Shown: piece after piece, positions 29,299 through 42,894 of the stretch
Layout: every line of letters starts with the position of its first letter
Numbering within the stretch: the first letter of the stretch is position 1
DNA from: Mixta theicola
GTDB lineage: Bacteria > Pseudomonadota > Gammaproteobacteria > Enterobacterales > Enterobacteriaceae
Assembly (NCBI RefSeq): GCF_002895925.1
Contig: NZ_NWUO01000016.1
Span: 19,929-83,928, forward strand
DNA length: 64,000 bases
Reading direction: 5' to 3'
Made by a program: the position numbers and the translations under genes
The notes under the pieces: model-generated
What the model saw: the letters and a program-made list of their open reading frames with translations, nothing else
The model's database searches: none
Told to the model about the DNA's origin: nothing

Positions 29299-30284
29299 TT
29301 ACTTTACCGGTTGCGGGCTGTTAACTACGCAACGGACTGTTTTATCACCTGTCACACCAGTATCCGGTTTACTGCTGTGTCTGGCGATGGTTAATCCCTT
29401 AAAAGGCCCAGAAAAATCTGCACCACGTATTACTTTTGTATACTTCGCTTCAGTATCATAAATTCCCTCACGGCTCTTATACACGGGTTTTTCTGGGCCC
29501 AAGGATCAACAGCTGTTGAATATTTATAATAATCTGGATCGTACCAGTCATTAATCCAGTCATAACCATTACCCGCCATATCGTAAATACCTAACGGGTT
29601 AGGCGGATAGTTGTCTACTGGTAATGCAGTCGCTATTCCACTCTTTAACCCCATTTTTCTTGCAAACTCTTCACGATCCCAGGAGCCAGATATATTTATA
29701 CCTCGCTGAATCCCATCCATCTCCAGCACACCACTGTTAGTTCCAACAATAATAAACTGACCACGACTTCGCGCTGCGTACTCCCACTGGGCTTCAGTCG
29801 GTAGCGCAAATGGCAGACCGCTGACCTTGCCCAGCCAGGCACAATATTTCTCTGCATCGTACCAGTCTATATGCGCTGGTGTATCAGGCAGTTTATTAAG
29901 GTCATCCCAGCTTTCCTGGATCAGAAAGTTATCCGATTTTTTTAACTGTAAACCATTCAGTTTCAGGTAAGACTGATATTCCTGATTGGTGGTTTTATAT
30001 TTACTGATGGAGTAGCTGCTTAGCGTAACTTTATGCAGCGGTTTGCTGTCATGATTGGTGTCGTACCGGAGCTTTTCGGGGCCATATTCCTTACCGAAAT
30101 CGCCCATCAGAAAATCACCGCCTTCCACAAACACCAGATTATTTTTAACCTGGCGAATCATATTCTGTAGTTCAGCGCTGTGTTGTTGACGCTGTTCAGG
30201 TACTACCGCCGGCGTTGCTGAGGTGGGGTTATCACAGGCGCTTATCAGTAACGGGGCCAGTAACCAGATTCCATATTTATTCAT
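29299..30284 (-). pseudogene. SUMF1-like lipoprotein gene, second copy, frameshifted
   Basis: A close paralogue of the gene at 28314 (same lipobox LISAC and FGE-like motifs) that is in frame to about 29510, then shifts: after STAVDP the first frame runs into an unrelated tail ending at 29430, while the true C-terminus (GPEKPVYKSREG through VRCVVNSPQPVK) continues in another frame to 29299. A single missing base explains it. It is the copy nearest to the effector, where an immunity gene would be expected. A sequencing indel cannot be excluded. Confidence 0.75.
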
Positions 30285-30294
30285 TATTATCTCC

Positions 30295-32607
30295 TTAAAC
30301 TAATTGCGTCATGGTTGCTTCACGGGGGCCAAACTCACCGCGCTGCGGAAAGTGAGGATTTGGTGCACGGTTCAGGTTATACCAGGCAGTGTTATTCATC
30401 GCCAACGCATAGCCCCATGAGAGTTCCTGCTCGGTTTTCAGGCGGCGATAGATTTGCGCCACCAATAGTTCAGCCGCTTTTCGATTCATATCCCGATCGC
30501 GATTAAAGCCCTCCTGGAGAAACTCACGCAACTGCCGCTCCTGCTCCACCACTACCTGCTGCTCCGAACCTCCCTGAGCCAGATTGGAACCATCTTTACT
30601 GCGGTGGCACATCACCTTAAGCCATTCGCGCCGGGTCTGAATACTGTTTAGTACCTGAATAATCGCCTCTTTACGTTCGGAATAGATATCCAGCCCCATA
30701 CTGCCACGGTTATCCAAATCAACATGGTCCCACTTACCGTGGCGGGTTAGCAGATAGAGTAATATCCCCTTAGCCTCTGGAGTATAGATTAATAGCCGCT
30801 CTGGATTGGTAATAATACTTTTTGCTAACTGATTACGCTTTTGGGATGCTTCAATGTTCTTCTGACTTTCATCTATAATATTGACAATGAATTGTCTAAA
30901 ATCAATTGCCACAGTCAAAAAATCCGACTTAAGTTTACTGTATTTCTCATATATGTCTTTAGCTAAATCGGATAATTGCATCACGCACAAGCGCGTAAAG
31001 GTTTCAAATGCCGCCTTCATCACCAGGTCAAAAAAGCGATAATCCAGGGCAAATAGCTGATAGGCCAGCCAGCTACCAAACTCCAGCAGGGATTTCACTC
31101 CAACCTCGCAGATAAATGCGCCTTTAGCCCCGGCGCCACAACATAAGCTGGCGGCAACCTTAAAGCAGAATTTACCGTTGATAAAAGTACATAAAAATTT
31201 CGCCCCTGCGCCAATCCCTGCCAGACCGGCAATGCTGGCACCAATCGTCGCAAAGTCGGTAAACTCACCCACCGTTTTAGGAACCACAACACTACCTGTC
31301 GCCGGGGGCTGCGTGGGCTTCAGCCACTGGATGGCTCCCTTAAGCGAGTATTCCACTCTGGCGCCGGCAAAGACCTCAGCAGAAACCGAAGCCCCTTCAT
31401 CTTCCTTTTTCATCTGCAGATAAAACTGACCACTGCTGCCCTCCTGCCGCTCCTGAAAACGAGGCAGGCGCCCACGGGGTTGGCCGGCTACAATTTGTTG
31501 CTCATCATCTTTAACCATTATCTGAAGCTGAGCTTCTATCTGTGCGGAAGCGCCAACAAAGCCAATAAGCTGATTTTCAATATATATTCGTATCACACCC
31601 ATATTAAAACCCGCCTGCACCAGGCTGGTACTGGCATCCCCGGGAAGGTAGCTTAAATCCCAGCCCAGCCTGTCCGGAATATAAAAGACGGCACGACCAA
31701 TACCTGATGCGACAGACACAGACGCTTTTGCCTCCCCCTTAATTTTAGCGCTCCCCTCATTAGGGTTAAATTCTGCTTCTGCGCCCACATTGGAGATATA
31801 GCGCATAAACTGCGCTGCGCCCGAGACTTCAACGCCGTTATCAAAAGTATGGCTACCATTCAGGCTTTCATTCCAGCTTTCCGCCCAGTCAAATAATGTT
31901 TTATCCAGATTATAATCATCCAGATTAACGTAGTCCTTAAGTTCAACTTTTATTGTCGGCAGGAGATCTTTAGTTAACTGTTCCTTTAGTTTCTGAGTGT
32001 CAATTTTCCTGCGACCGTGACTGTCAACAGAATAGATACTCTCCTTACCGGTCGAGGTTTCTCTATTACTCAGCGAAACAGTACGCCATTTCTTTCTGGC
32101 GCCAGCCTGCGAGCGGCCGCCGGAACGTTCTGAATAATAGCGCTGGCTGGCGTAAGCGTAGCGACGCCCCAGTCGCTGGTTCCCCGCTCCCCGGCGACGG
32201 GTATCGAGCAACGGTAATAGCTCAACCACATCCTGGTATCCCATATTGCCGGTTTCACCATCTTTGAGTTTTTCCAGTAATGCTTCACGCTTTTTTTCCA
32301 GTGTATTTTCCGCAGCGACCACCTCTGCAGCCGGCGAATCAATATTCGTACCTGGTTGTTGTCTTTGCTGCCCATACTTTTCTAGTGCGGCGGAATAAGC
32401 ATGATTGGCCTGATGGAATTCATCAACTCGCCCCAGCATATCCAGACAATGAGACTCAAAATCCCCGGCGTCCTGTGGTGGTACAACAATAATCTCTTCG
32501 GTTTCCGGGCGGAAATAAAGCAATCCTGATTCGTGGCAAACCTTAGTGATATTATTATCTGCTTTATTCAGCTGGCATTCAGCATTCGCCTTTTCATTTT
32601 TCGCCAT
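30295..32607 (-). CDS. Putative type VI secretion effector, membrane-active type
   Basis: A 770-residue protein coded directly after a vgrG 3' end and before the lipoprotein array and PAAR, the usual site of a VgrG-linked effector. The first half is hydrophilic with a charged coiled-coil-like stretch (about 60-115). Residues about 450-545 are strongly hydrophobic and cysteine/glycine rich (IGASIAGLAGIGAGAKFLC, FKVAASLCCGAGAKGAFIC, LLEFGSWLAYQLFALDY), suggesting membrane insertion. The C-terminal third is charged and helical. I recognise no enzymatic motif. Pore formation is an inference; the start has AAGG upstream. Confidence 0.65.
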   Translation of the reverse strand: MAKNEKANAECQLNKADNNITKVCHESGLLYFRPETEEIIVVPPQDAGDFESHCLDMLGRVDEFHQANHAYSAALEKYGQQRQQPGTNIDSPAAEVVAAENTLEKKREALLEKLKDGETGNMGYQDVVELLPLLDTRRRGAGNQRLGRRYAYASQRYYSERSGGRSQAGARKKWRTVSLSNRETSTGKESIYSVDSHGRRKIDTQKLKEQLTKDLLPTIKVELKDYVNLDDYNLDKTLFDWAESWNESLNGSHTFDNGVEVSGAAQFMRYISNVGAEAEFNPNEGSAKIKGEAKASVSVASGIGRAVFYIPDRLGWDLSYLPGDASTSLVQAGFNMGVIRIYIENQLIGFVGASAQIEAQLQIMVKDDEQQIVAGQPRGRLPRFQERQEGSSGQFYLQMKKEDEGASVSAEVFAGARVEYSLKGAIQWLKPTQPPATGSVVVPKTVGEFTDFATIGASIAGLAGIGAGAKFLCTFINGKFCFKVAASLCCGAGAKGAFICEVGVKSLLEFGSWLAYQLFALDYRFFDLVMKAAFETFTRLCVMQLSDLAKDIYEKYSKLKSDFLTVAIDFRQFIVNIIDESQKNIEASQKRNQLAKSIITNPERLLIYTPEAKGILLYLLTRHGKWDHVDLDNRGSMGLDIYSERKEAIIQVLNSIQTRREWLKVMCHRSKDGSNLAQGGSEQQVVVEQERQLREFLQEGFNRDRDMNRKAAELLVAQIYRRLKTEQELSWGYALAMNNTAWYNLNRAPNPHFPQRGEFGPREATMTQLV

Positions 32608-32622
32608 ACCTGGTCACCTTAA

Positions 32623-33075
32623 TTACTCAAAAAAGAATTTAATATTTTGCGGATCAATACCGTGGTGTTTTTGTGTATAACCATTTTCATCGGTTCTGCC
32701 GCGTATCGTCTTGCCCTCTGGCGTCTCTATCCGGTAGGCTACCCAGGATTTAGGTTTCTGGGTCACCGAATCTACTACCTGAAATCCGCCGCTCACCGGA
32801 AACTGATACTGTGGATCGGCTACTGTTGCAGGCTTTAGCGCCTGTTCAAGTGAAGCAGTCCCTCCCCACAGGATATTCACACTTTTCAAATCTATTTTTC
32901 CTGGTGCACCAATTTCCACCGAACCATCTTTAATTTTTATATAAGCGCCCCCCGTGCTCATCAGAGTGATCCCCTGAGCCGCATTAAGCACTATTTCTCC
33001 ATCCACGCTGTTAATGGCCATCGCTTTACTGGACTGCAAACGCATCGCATCGGTTTGCGCCTGAATATCGCCTGC
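32623..33075 (-). pseudogene. 3' fragment of vgrG
   Basis: The frame reads AQTDAMRLQSSKAMAINSVDGEIVLNAAQGITLMSTGGAYIKI, typical of the C-terminal beta-helix (DUF2345) of VgrG spike proteins, then a C-terminal extension ending IDPQNIKFFFE. The gp27/gp5-like body (500 or more residues) is missing. Upstream the sequence switches to tssC at about 33061-33075. It could be translated only from the internal ATG at 33045. Confidence 0.8.
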
Positions 33076-33221
33076 GCATCCTGCCAGATATCCAGCGCGC
33101 TCAGCGTTGAAACCGGGTTAAGGTTAATTTTTTCAAACAGGGAGGCATACACACCGCCCGCTACCGGGCGATCCAGCGCCACGCTTTCTCCGGCAGCAGC
33201 ATTTTCATTTTTTACAGACAT
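33076..33221 (-). pseudogene. 5' fragment of tssC
   Basis: From ATG 33221 the frame reads MSVKNENAAAGESVALDRP and GGVYASLFEKINLNPVSTL, the N-terminus of the large T6SS sheath protein TssC (VipB). After about 48 codons it runs out of frame into the vgrG fragment. About 450 codons of tssC are lost. Its position behind tssB is the canonical tssBC order. Confidence 0.8.
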
Positions 33222-33259
33222 GAACATTCCTTATTTAATCCGTTAAAACATCGCAACTG

Positions 33260-33757
33260 TTATGGCTGTTTTGGTGCCAGAGCAGACAGCTCGCTGCGCA
33301 GCTCAGCGCTGAGGGCAGGGTCAAGCAGAATTTTTTCCAGCTCTTTTCGAAAAGCCTGGTTATCCAGCAGATTGGCCTTCAGGTCGCGAAGAAGATTGCG
33401 CATCGCAAGCATCGCTTTGAGTTGAGGGATCTGGCGTGCCACCTGTTCCGGCGTGAAATCCTTCATATCCCGGAAGGTCAGTCTGATATTTTCTTCACTG
33501 CCATCACCGGCCAGGGTATTTTCAACGGTGAGATTAACTTCTGGAGAATATTCAGAAAGAACACTATCAAAATTATTTTTATTAATATTTACTTTATCGC
33601 GCTCGGATAACGGTGCGGTTTCCTGCCCGTTACTGAAATCACCGGCAACGAGTAACTTCAGCGGTAATTCGGTTTTCTTGCTCGCCCCGCCCGTATGCAG
33701 GTCAAGTTTTAAATTAATACGTGCCTTCGGCACCTCACTCTGGAAGCTAACAGCCAT
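33260..33757 (-). CDS. tssB: Type VI secretion contractile sheath small subunit TssB
   Basis: TssB (VipA) pairs with TssC to form the contractile sheath. The 165-residue product contains the family segments KARINLKLDLHTGGASKKTELPLKLLVAGDFS, NINKNNFDSVLSEYSPEVNLTVEN and MKDFTPEQVARQIPQLKAMLAMRNLLRDLK. It seems intact, but with tssC truncated no sheath can form from this locus. It is the first gene of the remnant cluster, with a long AT-rich upstream region. Confidence 0.9.
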   Translation of the reverse strand: MAVSFQSEVPKARINLKLDLHTGGASKKTELPLKLLVAGDFSNGQETAPLSERDKVNINKNNFDSVLSEYSPEVNLTVENTLAGDGSEENIRLTFRDMKDFTPEQVARQIPQLKAMLAMRNLLRDLKANLLDNQAFRKELEKILLDPALSAELRSELSALAPKQP

Positions 33758-34605
33758 ATGACCATCCCTCTGTTTATCGCTGCGTGGTATTTATCGGACA
33801 ACAATCCTTCACTCGCGATAATAGAGCAACATGCCAATTTCAATCAAATACTCAGATCATAGATCTGAATTAAGATAATAATTAAGAAGTTTCCACCAGC
33901 CATTAGCAGAAATATATTCTGAAGCGATGGAGTAACAGGCTATTTTATATTCATTAAACAGAAGTATATTTCTCAGGAATATGAAGCACTGGCAATTTAT
34001 TACTGAAGTAAACTAAAGATGATTTAAATCAATACAGTTTATTTTTCATATAATTGATAACAATCTTTTAAATTTTAGAGCCAGAATATCAGGAAAAGAA
34101 CTGAAAATATCGAAGAATGAAAGGAAACAGGATAATTGCTATTAAATAGCCGCAGACCGGGCAAGAAATTTTTTTTACTCAATATCTGACGGTAACAAAC
34201 ATTGACAGCCAGTCTCTCTTTTAGCTTATCTGATTCCACGGCAGACACTAACTTCAGCTTCCGGCAACCTGTCTAAAGTAACTTCAGCCTGCGTTGTAGC
34301 ATCTCAAAGCAGTATTAGCGGCGATACATTTAATGACTGAGCAATGCGATCTGCTCATCACTATGGTAGTTGGCTGACAGAACCAATGGGCACGGCCATG
34401 AAAGCAATTACCCGCTATATCAACCGTAACATAGTAAGCCTGTTAACTAAGTTTTCTACTGTAACGTTAGTCTTTCCGAAGCGTCTGTTTAGACAATGTA
34501 AGCGCTACCCTGCAAGCAATCGACTCTATACCAGTCCGTTAGCGGTTTTGTTCATGCACGGCCGCTGGCAAAACTATGGCAGGCCTCCATGCCTGCCGCT
34601 TTAGC
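33758..34605. other. AT-rich intergenic region upstream of tssB
   Basis: About 850 bp without a supportable gene. The part next to tssB (33760-34200) is strongly AT-rich, as in H-NS-silenced transferred DNA. A perfect inverted repeat TCAGATC-ATA-GATCTGA sits at 33852-33868. A hairpin GGCAGGC/GCCTGCC (34579-34599) lies just after the next gene's stop. No copy of the tRNA-Arg 3' end was seen by eye. Confidence 0.5.
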
Positions 34606-34851
34606 TTAACGCGCCTGACGGAAGGCGCTCAGATTAACCACCTGATGCGGCTGGTTTATCGCTTTCCTTGCAAGCCAGTAAAGCAGTACTCGGTCATCAT
34701 CGCCTTCGCCATCTGCCATAGAAAGCAGCTTCAGCGAGAGGGTCGATTTGTTCAAGGGCTGAGTGGCATCACTCAGTTCAATAACAGCACGACCGATAAG
34801 ACAACAAATCTCATCCTCTTTGGTAGTGGATTCATATGCTCGGTCTTTCAT
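34606..34851 (-). CDS. Small AriR/YmgB-like protein
   Basis: An 81-residue acidic protein starting MKDRAYESTTKEDEICCLIGRAV with an excellent ribosome site (GGAGGAAAT before the ATG). The pattern LIGRAVIELSDATQPLNKSTLSLKLLSMADG resembles the YmgB/AriR family of small biofilm and acid-resistance connectors. The family call is by pattern only and uncertain; that it is a real gene is more secure. It ends near a GC-rich hairpin. Confidence 0.55.
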   Translation of the reverse strand: MKDRAYESTTKEDEICCLIGRAVIELSDATQPLNKSTLSLKLLSMADGEGDDDRVLLYWLARKAINQPHQVVNLSAFRQAR

Positions 34852-35415
34852 ATTTCCTCCTCTTATGTAAAAACTAAGTCTGGCACAAATAATAGTTTCC
34901 TGTAGAAACCGTCTCGGCAGTGAAATATATTGCAACGCTTATTGTTGTTTGCTTGCGATTTACCGGTAAAATTGCGAAAAAAGAGCCATCAGGCGTGGCT
35001 TAATGCGATTTATTTGCTCGCTGGCACTGGCTTATTAGTTTTATTTCGGCAACGTATGCGAACCCGTAAACACCGTCGAATCCGATGACCGGCTGCCTTA
35101 ATGCCCCTCTTCTGCCGCAGTTGGGCAGCAACGCGACGCCACGGGAGAGGGATAAACGCGCTTTTCTTCTCTGTCAGCCTGTTATTGTTAGCTGGCTGAA
35201 CCCTTATCCAGATCCGCGTCGCCAGCAGCTGAACCACGCGCTGCGTCAGTTTTATCTGGATCGGCTTAACACCGTATTTATTAATGCAATGCCGTTTATG
35301 CCGTTAAACAGGCAGTTTATTCCCTGTTGCTGGCTATTCATGGCAATTTGCCCCGGCATAAGACGCACCGGCTCTATTATCAGGCTAATTCAGGCATTCC
35401 CTCAGGGAGAAGATA
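34852..35415. other. Intergenic region upstream of yhjX
   Basis: 564 bp. A forward open frame (35085-35528) overlaps the yhjX start and the predicted YpdB site and has no ribosome site, so it is not called. The last 110 bp carry the yhjX control region. Confidence 0.45.
35311..35341 (+). promoter_or_regulatory. Predicted YpdB (PyrR) binding site of yhjX
   Basis: GGCAGTTTAT and GGCTATTCAT are direct repeats separated by exactly 11 bp. Each matches 8 of 10 positions of the YpdB motif GGCATTTCAT-N11-GGCATTTCAT known from E. coli yhjX. A -10-like TATTAT follows at 35375-35380, putting the site just upstream of the -35 region, the usual place for a LytTR activator. The regulator gene ypdB is in this window at 51841. 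Confidence 0.7.
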
Positions 35416-36642
35416 ATGAGCAGAACAAACCTCTCACCCGCTCCAGATTCAGTTCGCTGGTTAACGCTACTCGGCACCATTATCACTCAGTTTGCACTCG
35501 GCTCAGTTTATACCTGGAGCCTGTTTAACGGGCAGCTGTCGCAAAAACTGGATGCGCCGGTTAGCCAGGTGGCCTTCTCTTTTGGCTTACTCAGTCTCGG
35601 ACTGGCGCTGTCATCATCGGTGGCCGGTAAGCTGCAGGAACGTTTTGGCGTACGCAACGTCGCCATCGGCGCCGGTCTGCTGCTGGCAGTAGGCTTTTAC
35701 CTTACGGCACAGGCCAATTCACTGCTGATGCTGTGGCTAAGCGCAGGCGTGCTGGTAGGCCTGGCGGATGGCGCAGGCTATCTGATGACCTTATCCAACT
35801 GCGTAAAATGGTTTCCGGAGCGTAAAGGCGTCATCTCTGCCTGCGCTATCGGCGCTTACGGGCTGGGCAGCCTCGGCTTTAAATTTATTTGCAGCAGCCT
35901 GCTGGCGCATTTTAGCCTGGAAAATACGTTTTTAATCTGGGGCGCCCTGGCCATGAGCATGGTTATTCTGGGCGCGCTGCTGATGACGGATGCACCACAG
36001 CAACACCTTTCCCAGGGTAATGAAGCGACTGCCGCACGCGATTACACTTTGGCGGAATCGATGCGTATGCCGCAGTACTGGATGCTGGCGCTGATGTTTT
36101 TAACGGCCTGCATGAGCGGCCTGTACGTGATTGGCGTAGCGAAAGATATTGGTGAGGGTATGGTACATCTCAGTACGCAAACCGCAGCCAACGCGGTGAC
36201 TATCATCGCCGTCGCTAACCTGAGCGGTCGCCTGATTTTAGGCGTGCTGTCAGATAAAATAGCGCGCATCCGGGTTATTACGCTGGCGCAGATAGTTTCA
36301 CTGGCAGGCATGGCTATTTTGCTGTTTACCCGGATGAATGAAACCACCTTCTTTATTTCCGTTGCCTGTATCGCCTTTAGCTTTGGCGGCACCATTACCG
36401 TTTATCCTTCGCTGGTCAGCGATTTCTTTGGCCTGAACAATCTGACTAAAAACTATGGCGTAATTTACCTGGGCTTTGGCATCGGCAGCGTGCTGGGTTC
36501 GCTTATCGCCTCGCTGTTTGGCGGCTTTACCGTGACATTCAGCCTGATTATGACGTTGCTGGTTATCTCACTGGTGATGTCGTTAATCATTCGCATGCCG
36601 CACCGGGCGCGCAGCATACCGCAGATATTACAGCGCAGTTAA
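35416..36642 (+). CDS. yhjX: MFS transporter YhjX (OFA family), pyruvate-responsive
   Basis: A 408-residue, 12-span major facilitator of the oxalate/formate antiporter family. Near-identical stretches with E. coli YhjX include LTLLGTIITQFALGSVYTWS, VGLADGAGYLMTLSNCVKWFPERKG and KNYGVIYLGFGIGSVLGS. In E. coli its expression is switched on by the pyruvate-sensing YpdA/YpdB system. GGGAGAAG precedes the ATG. Substrate is not established. Confidence 0.92.
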   Translation: MSRTNLSPAPDSVRWLTLLGTIITQFALGSVYTWSLFNGQLSQKLDAPVSQVAFSFGLLSLGLALSSSVAGKLQERFGVRNVAIGAGLLLAVGFYLTAQANSLLMLWLSAGVLVGLADGAGYLMTLSNCVKWFPERKGVISACAIGAYGLGSLGFKFICSSLLAHFSLENTFLIWGALAMSMVILGALLMTDAPQQHLSQGNEATAARDYTLAESMRMPQYWMLALMFLTACMSGLYVIGVAKDIGEGMVHLSTQTAANAVTIIAVANLSGRLILGVLSDKIARIRVITLAQIVSLAGMAILLFTRMNETTFFISVACIAFSFGGTITVYPSLVSDFFGLNNLTKNYGVIYLGFGIGSVLGSLIASLFGGFTVTFSLIMTLLVISLVMSLIIRMPHRARSIPQILQRS

Positions 36643-36646
36643 TCCT

Positions 36647-36678
36647 CCTGCCGGGCGAGCAGCACTGCGCCCGGCAGG
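36647..36678. terminator. Hairpin after yhjX
   Basis: CCTGCCGGGCG and CGCCCGGCAGG form an 11-bp stem with a 10-nt loop starting 5 bp after the yhjX stop. There is no strong T tract, so intrinsic termination is uncertain. Confidence 0.5.
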
Positions 36679-36722
36679 CTTACGTTCAGGTTTCGGGCGC
36701 GCCACAGGCCGCCCGGACGGTT

Positions 36723-37595
36723 TTAACCAAACAGCGGTTCAGGCTGACCGGCAACCGGCATCCGCACCGCAAATACGCTTCCCGACCACGGATATTGCGC
36801 CAGTTCTTCTGCGGTACGGTTTTCACGGCTGGACGTGATATACAGCGTTTTCAAATCGTCGCCGCCAAAGGCGACCATCGTCGGCCAGCGCACCGGCACG
36901 GGGATTTCATCAACGATCTCGGCCGTGTTCGGATCGATGCGCACAATACGCCCGCCATCAAACAGCGCTGACCAATAAAAGCCTTCCGCATCCACCGCTG
37001 CACCGTCCGGCATCAGCCCATCGCTGAACCGACGAAAGAGCTCGCGCTTACCGTTCTCACCGGTTACAGGATCGAGCGGATAACGCCAGATAATGTGGTT
37101 TGGCGTGTCGCTGTGGTAAATCCAGCGTCTGTCGGGAGAAAATGCCAGGCCGTTGGAAATTTTTATATCTTCATCGATAACCTGCAGCTGTAAATTTTTA
37201 TCAAGACGGCAGAGCTTAGCGCCGTTACGATCCTGAGGCTCCCACAGGCTGCCGCACCAGAAACGGCCAAAGGGATCGACGCGTCCGTCGTTGAAGCGGC
37301 TTTTACTGGCTTCGCCGGGGTTATCGGCCACCTTACGCTCCGGCTTTCCCTGCGGGTCAATAAACCAGACGCCGCTGCGCATCGCCGCTACCAGCCCGCC
37401 TTCACGGCGCAAACCGATGCAGCCCACCTCCTCCTGCTGTGGAAAAACCCGGTGTTCACCGCTTTTAGGATCGAAGCGGTGAATCGCCGGGGCCAGAATA
37501 TCAACAAACCACAGCGCCTGCTCTGCGGTTGACCACAGCGGGCATTCGCCCAGCTCGGCCGCAATGGGTAAAACGCGCTCCACCTGCCAGTTCAT
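36723..37595 (-). CDS. SMP-30/gluconolactonase family protein
   Basis: A 290-residue six-bladed beta-propeller lactonase/regucalcin-like protein. Visible landmarks are ELGECPLWS with the metal-ligand glutamate, SRFNDGRVDPFGRFWCGSL (metal-binding N/D), ISNGLAFSPDRRWIYHSDT, and DGLMPDGAAVDAEGFYWSALFDGGRIVR. These enzymes hydrolyse sugar lactones with a divalent metal. It lies 82 bp downstream of the bgl operon in the same direction and may be co-transcribed, though its substrate cannot be told. Confidence 0.85.
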   Translation of the reverse strand: MNWQVERVLPIAAELGECPLWSTAEQALWFVDILAPAIHRFDPKSGEHRVFPQQEEVGCIGLRREGGLVAAMRSGVWFIDPQGKPERKVADNPGEASKSRFNDGRVDPFGRFWCGSLWEPQDRNGAKLCRLDKNLQLQVIDEDIKISNGLAFSPDRRWIYHSDTPNHIIWRYPLDPVTGENGKRELFRRFSDGLMPDGAAVDAEGFYWSALFDGGRIVRIDPNTAEIVDEIPVPVRWPTMVAFGGDDLKTLYITSSRENRTAEELAQYPWSGSVFAVRMPVAGQPEPLFG

Positions 37596-37677
37596 TATGG
37601 CTCCTTTTCGCTACGGGTTTAGTGCATAAACTGTAGCGGAAATTGGTGTCCTGCGGTTTACCCGCCAGGCAAAATAA

Positions 37678-42635
<4,958 letters not shown>

Positions 42636-42776
42636 ATGCGGATAATGATAAAAAGCGCTTTTGTTCTGGCCATTGTGAGTATGCTAAGCGGTTGTATAAT
42701 TGCTCACGATCGCGGGCCGGGATGGCATCACGATCGCGGTTATCATAATGGCTGGCATCATCATCGCGGATGGTAA
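42636..42776 (+). CDS. Small histidine-rich lipoprotein
   Basis: A 46-residue frame: MRIMIKSAFVLAIVSMLSGC is a full lipoprotein signal with lipobox LSGC (Cys20), leaving a 27-residue mature tail (IIAHDRGPGWHHDRGYHNGW then HHHRGW) with seven histidines and four tryptophans. GAGAG lies upstream of the ATG. The tail composition suggests metal binding or an envelope-stress role, but that is a guess. A hairpin terminator follows 90 bp later. Confidence 0.6.
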   Translation: MRIMIKSAFVLAIVSMLSGCIIAHDRGPGWHHDRGYHNGWHHHRGW

Positions 42777-42863
42777 AACAGATTCTAAACAGGTAGGTCA
42801 CAGCAACATACCTGGCGGGCAAAGCCTGCACACAGCAATATAATAAAAATAAGGCAGGAAAAA

Positions 42864-42894
42864 TTGGGCGAGAATATTCTCGCCCTTTTCTTTA
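42864..42894. terminator. Bidirectional terminator
   Basis: GGGCGAGAATATTCTCGCCC is a perfect palindrome flanked by AATT/TTTTC tracts. It can end the 42636 gene on the forward strand and the 42895 gene on the reverse strand. Confidence 0.75.

Noticed and set aside
34344..34604. 86-codon forward frame upstream of the AriR-like gene stop
   Set aside because: Composition is unlike a protein family I know, no ribosome site; probably chance.
33758..34605. Right attachment site of the island
   Set aside because: No direct repeat of the tRNA-Arg 3' end was found by eye in this region or up to alaC.
34930..35095. Short forward frame ending RTRKHRRIR with one hydrophobic stretch
   Set aside because: Only a TTG start without ribosome site; a membrane micro-protein is possible but not supported.
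35085..35528. 147-codon forward open frame upstream of and overlapping yhjX
   Set aside because: No ribosome site, no recognisable homology, overlaps the yhjX start by 113 bp and covers the predicted YpdB operator.
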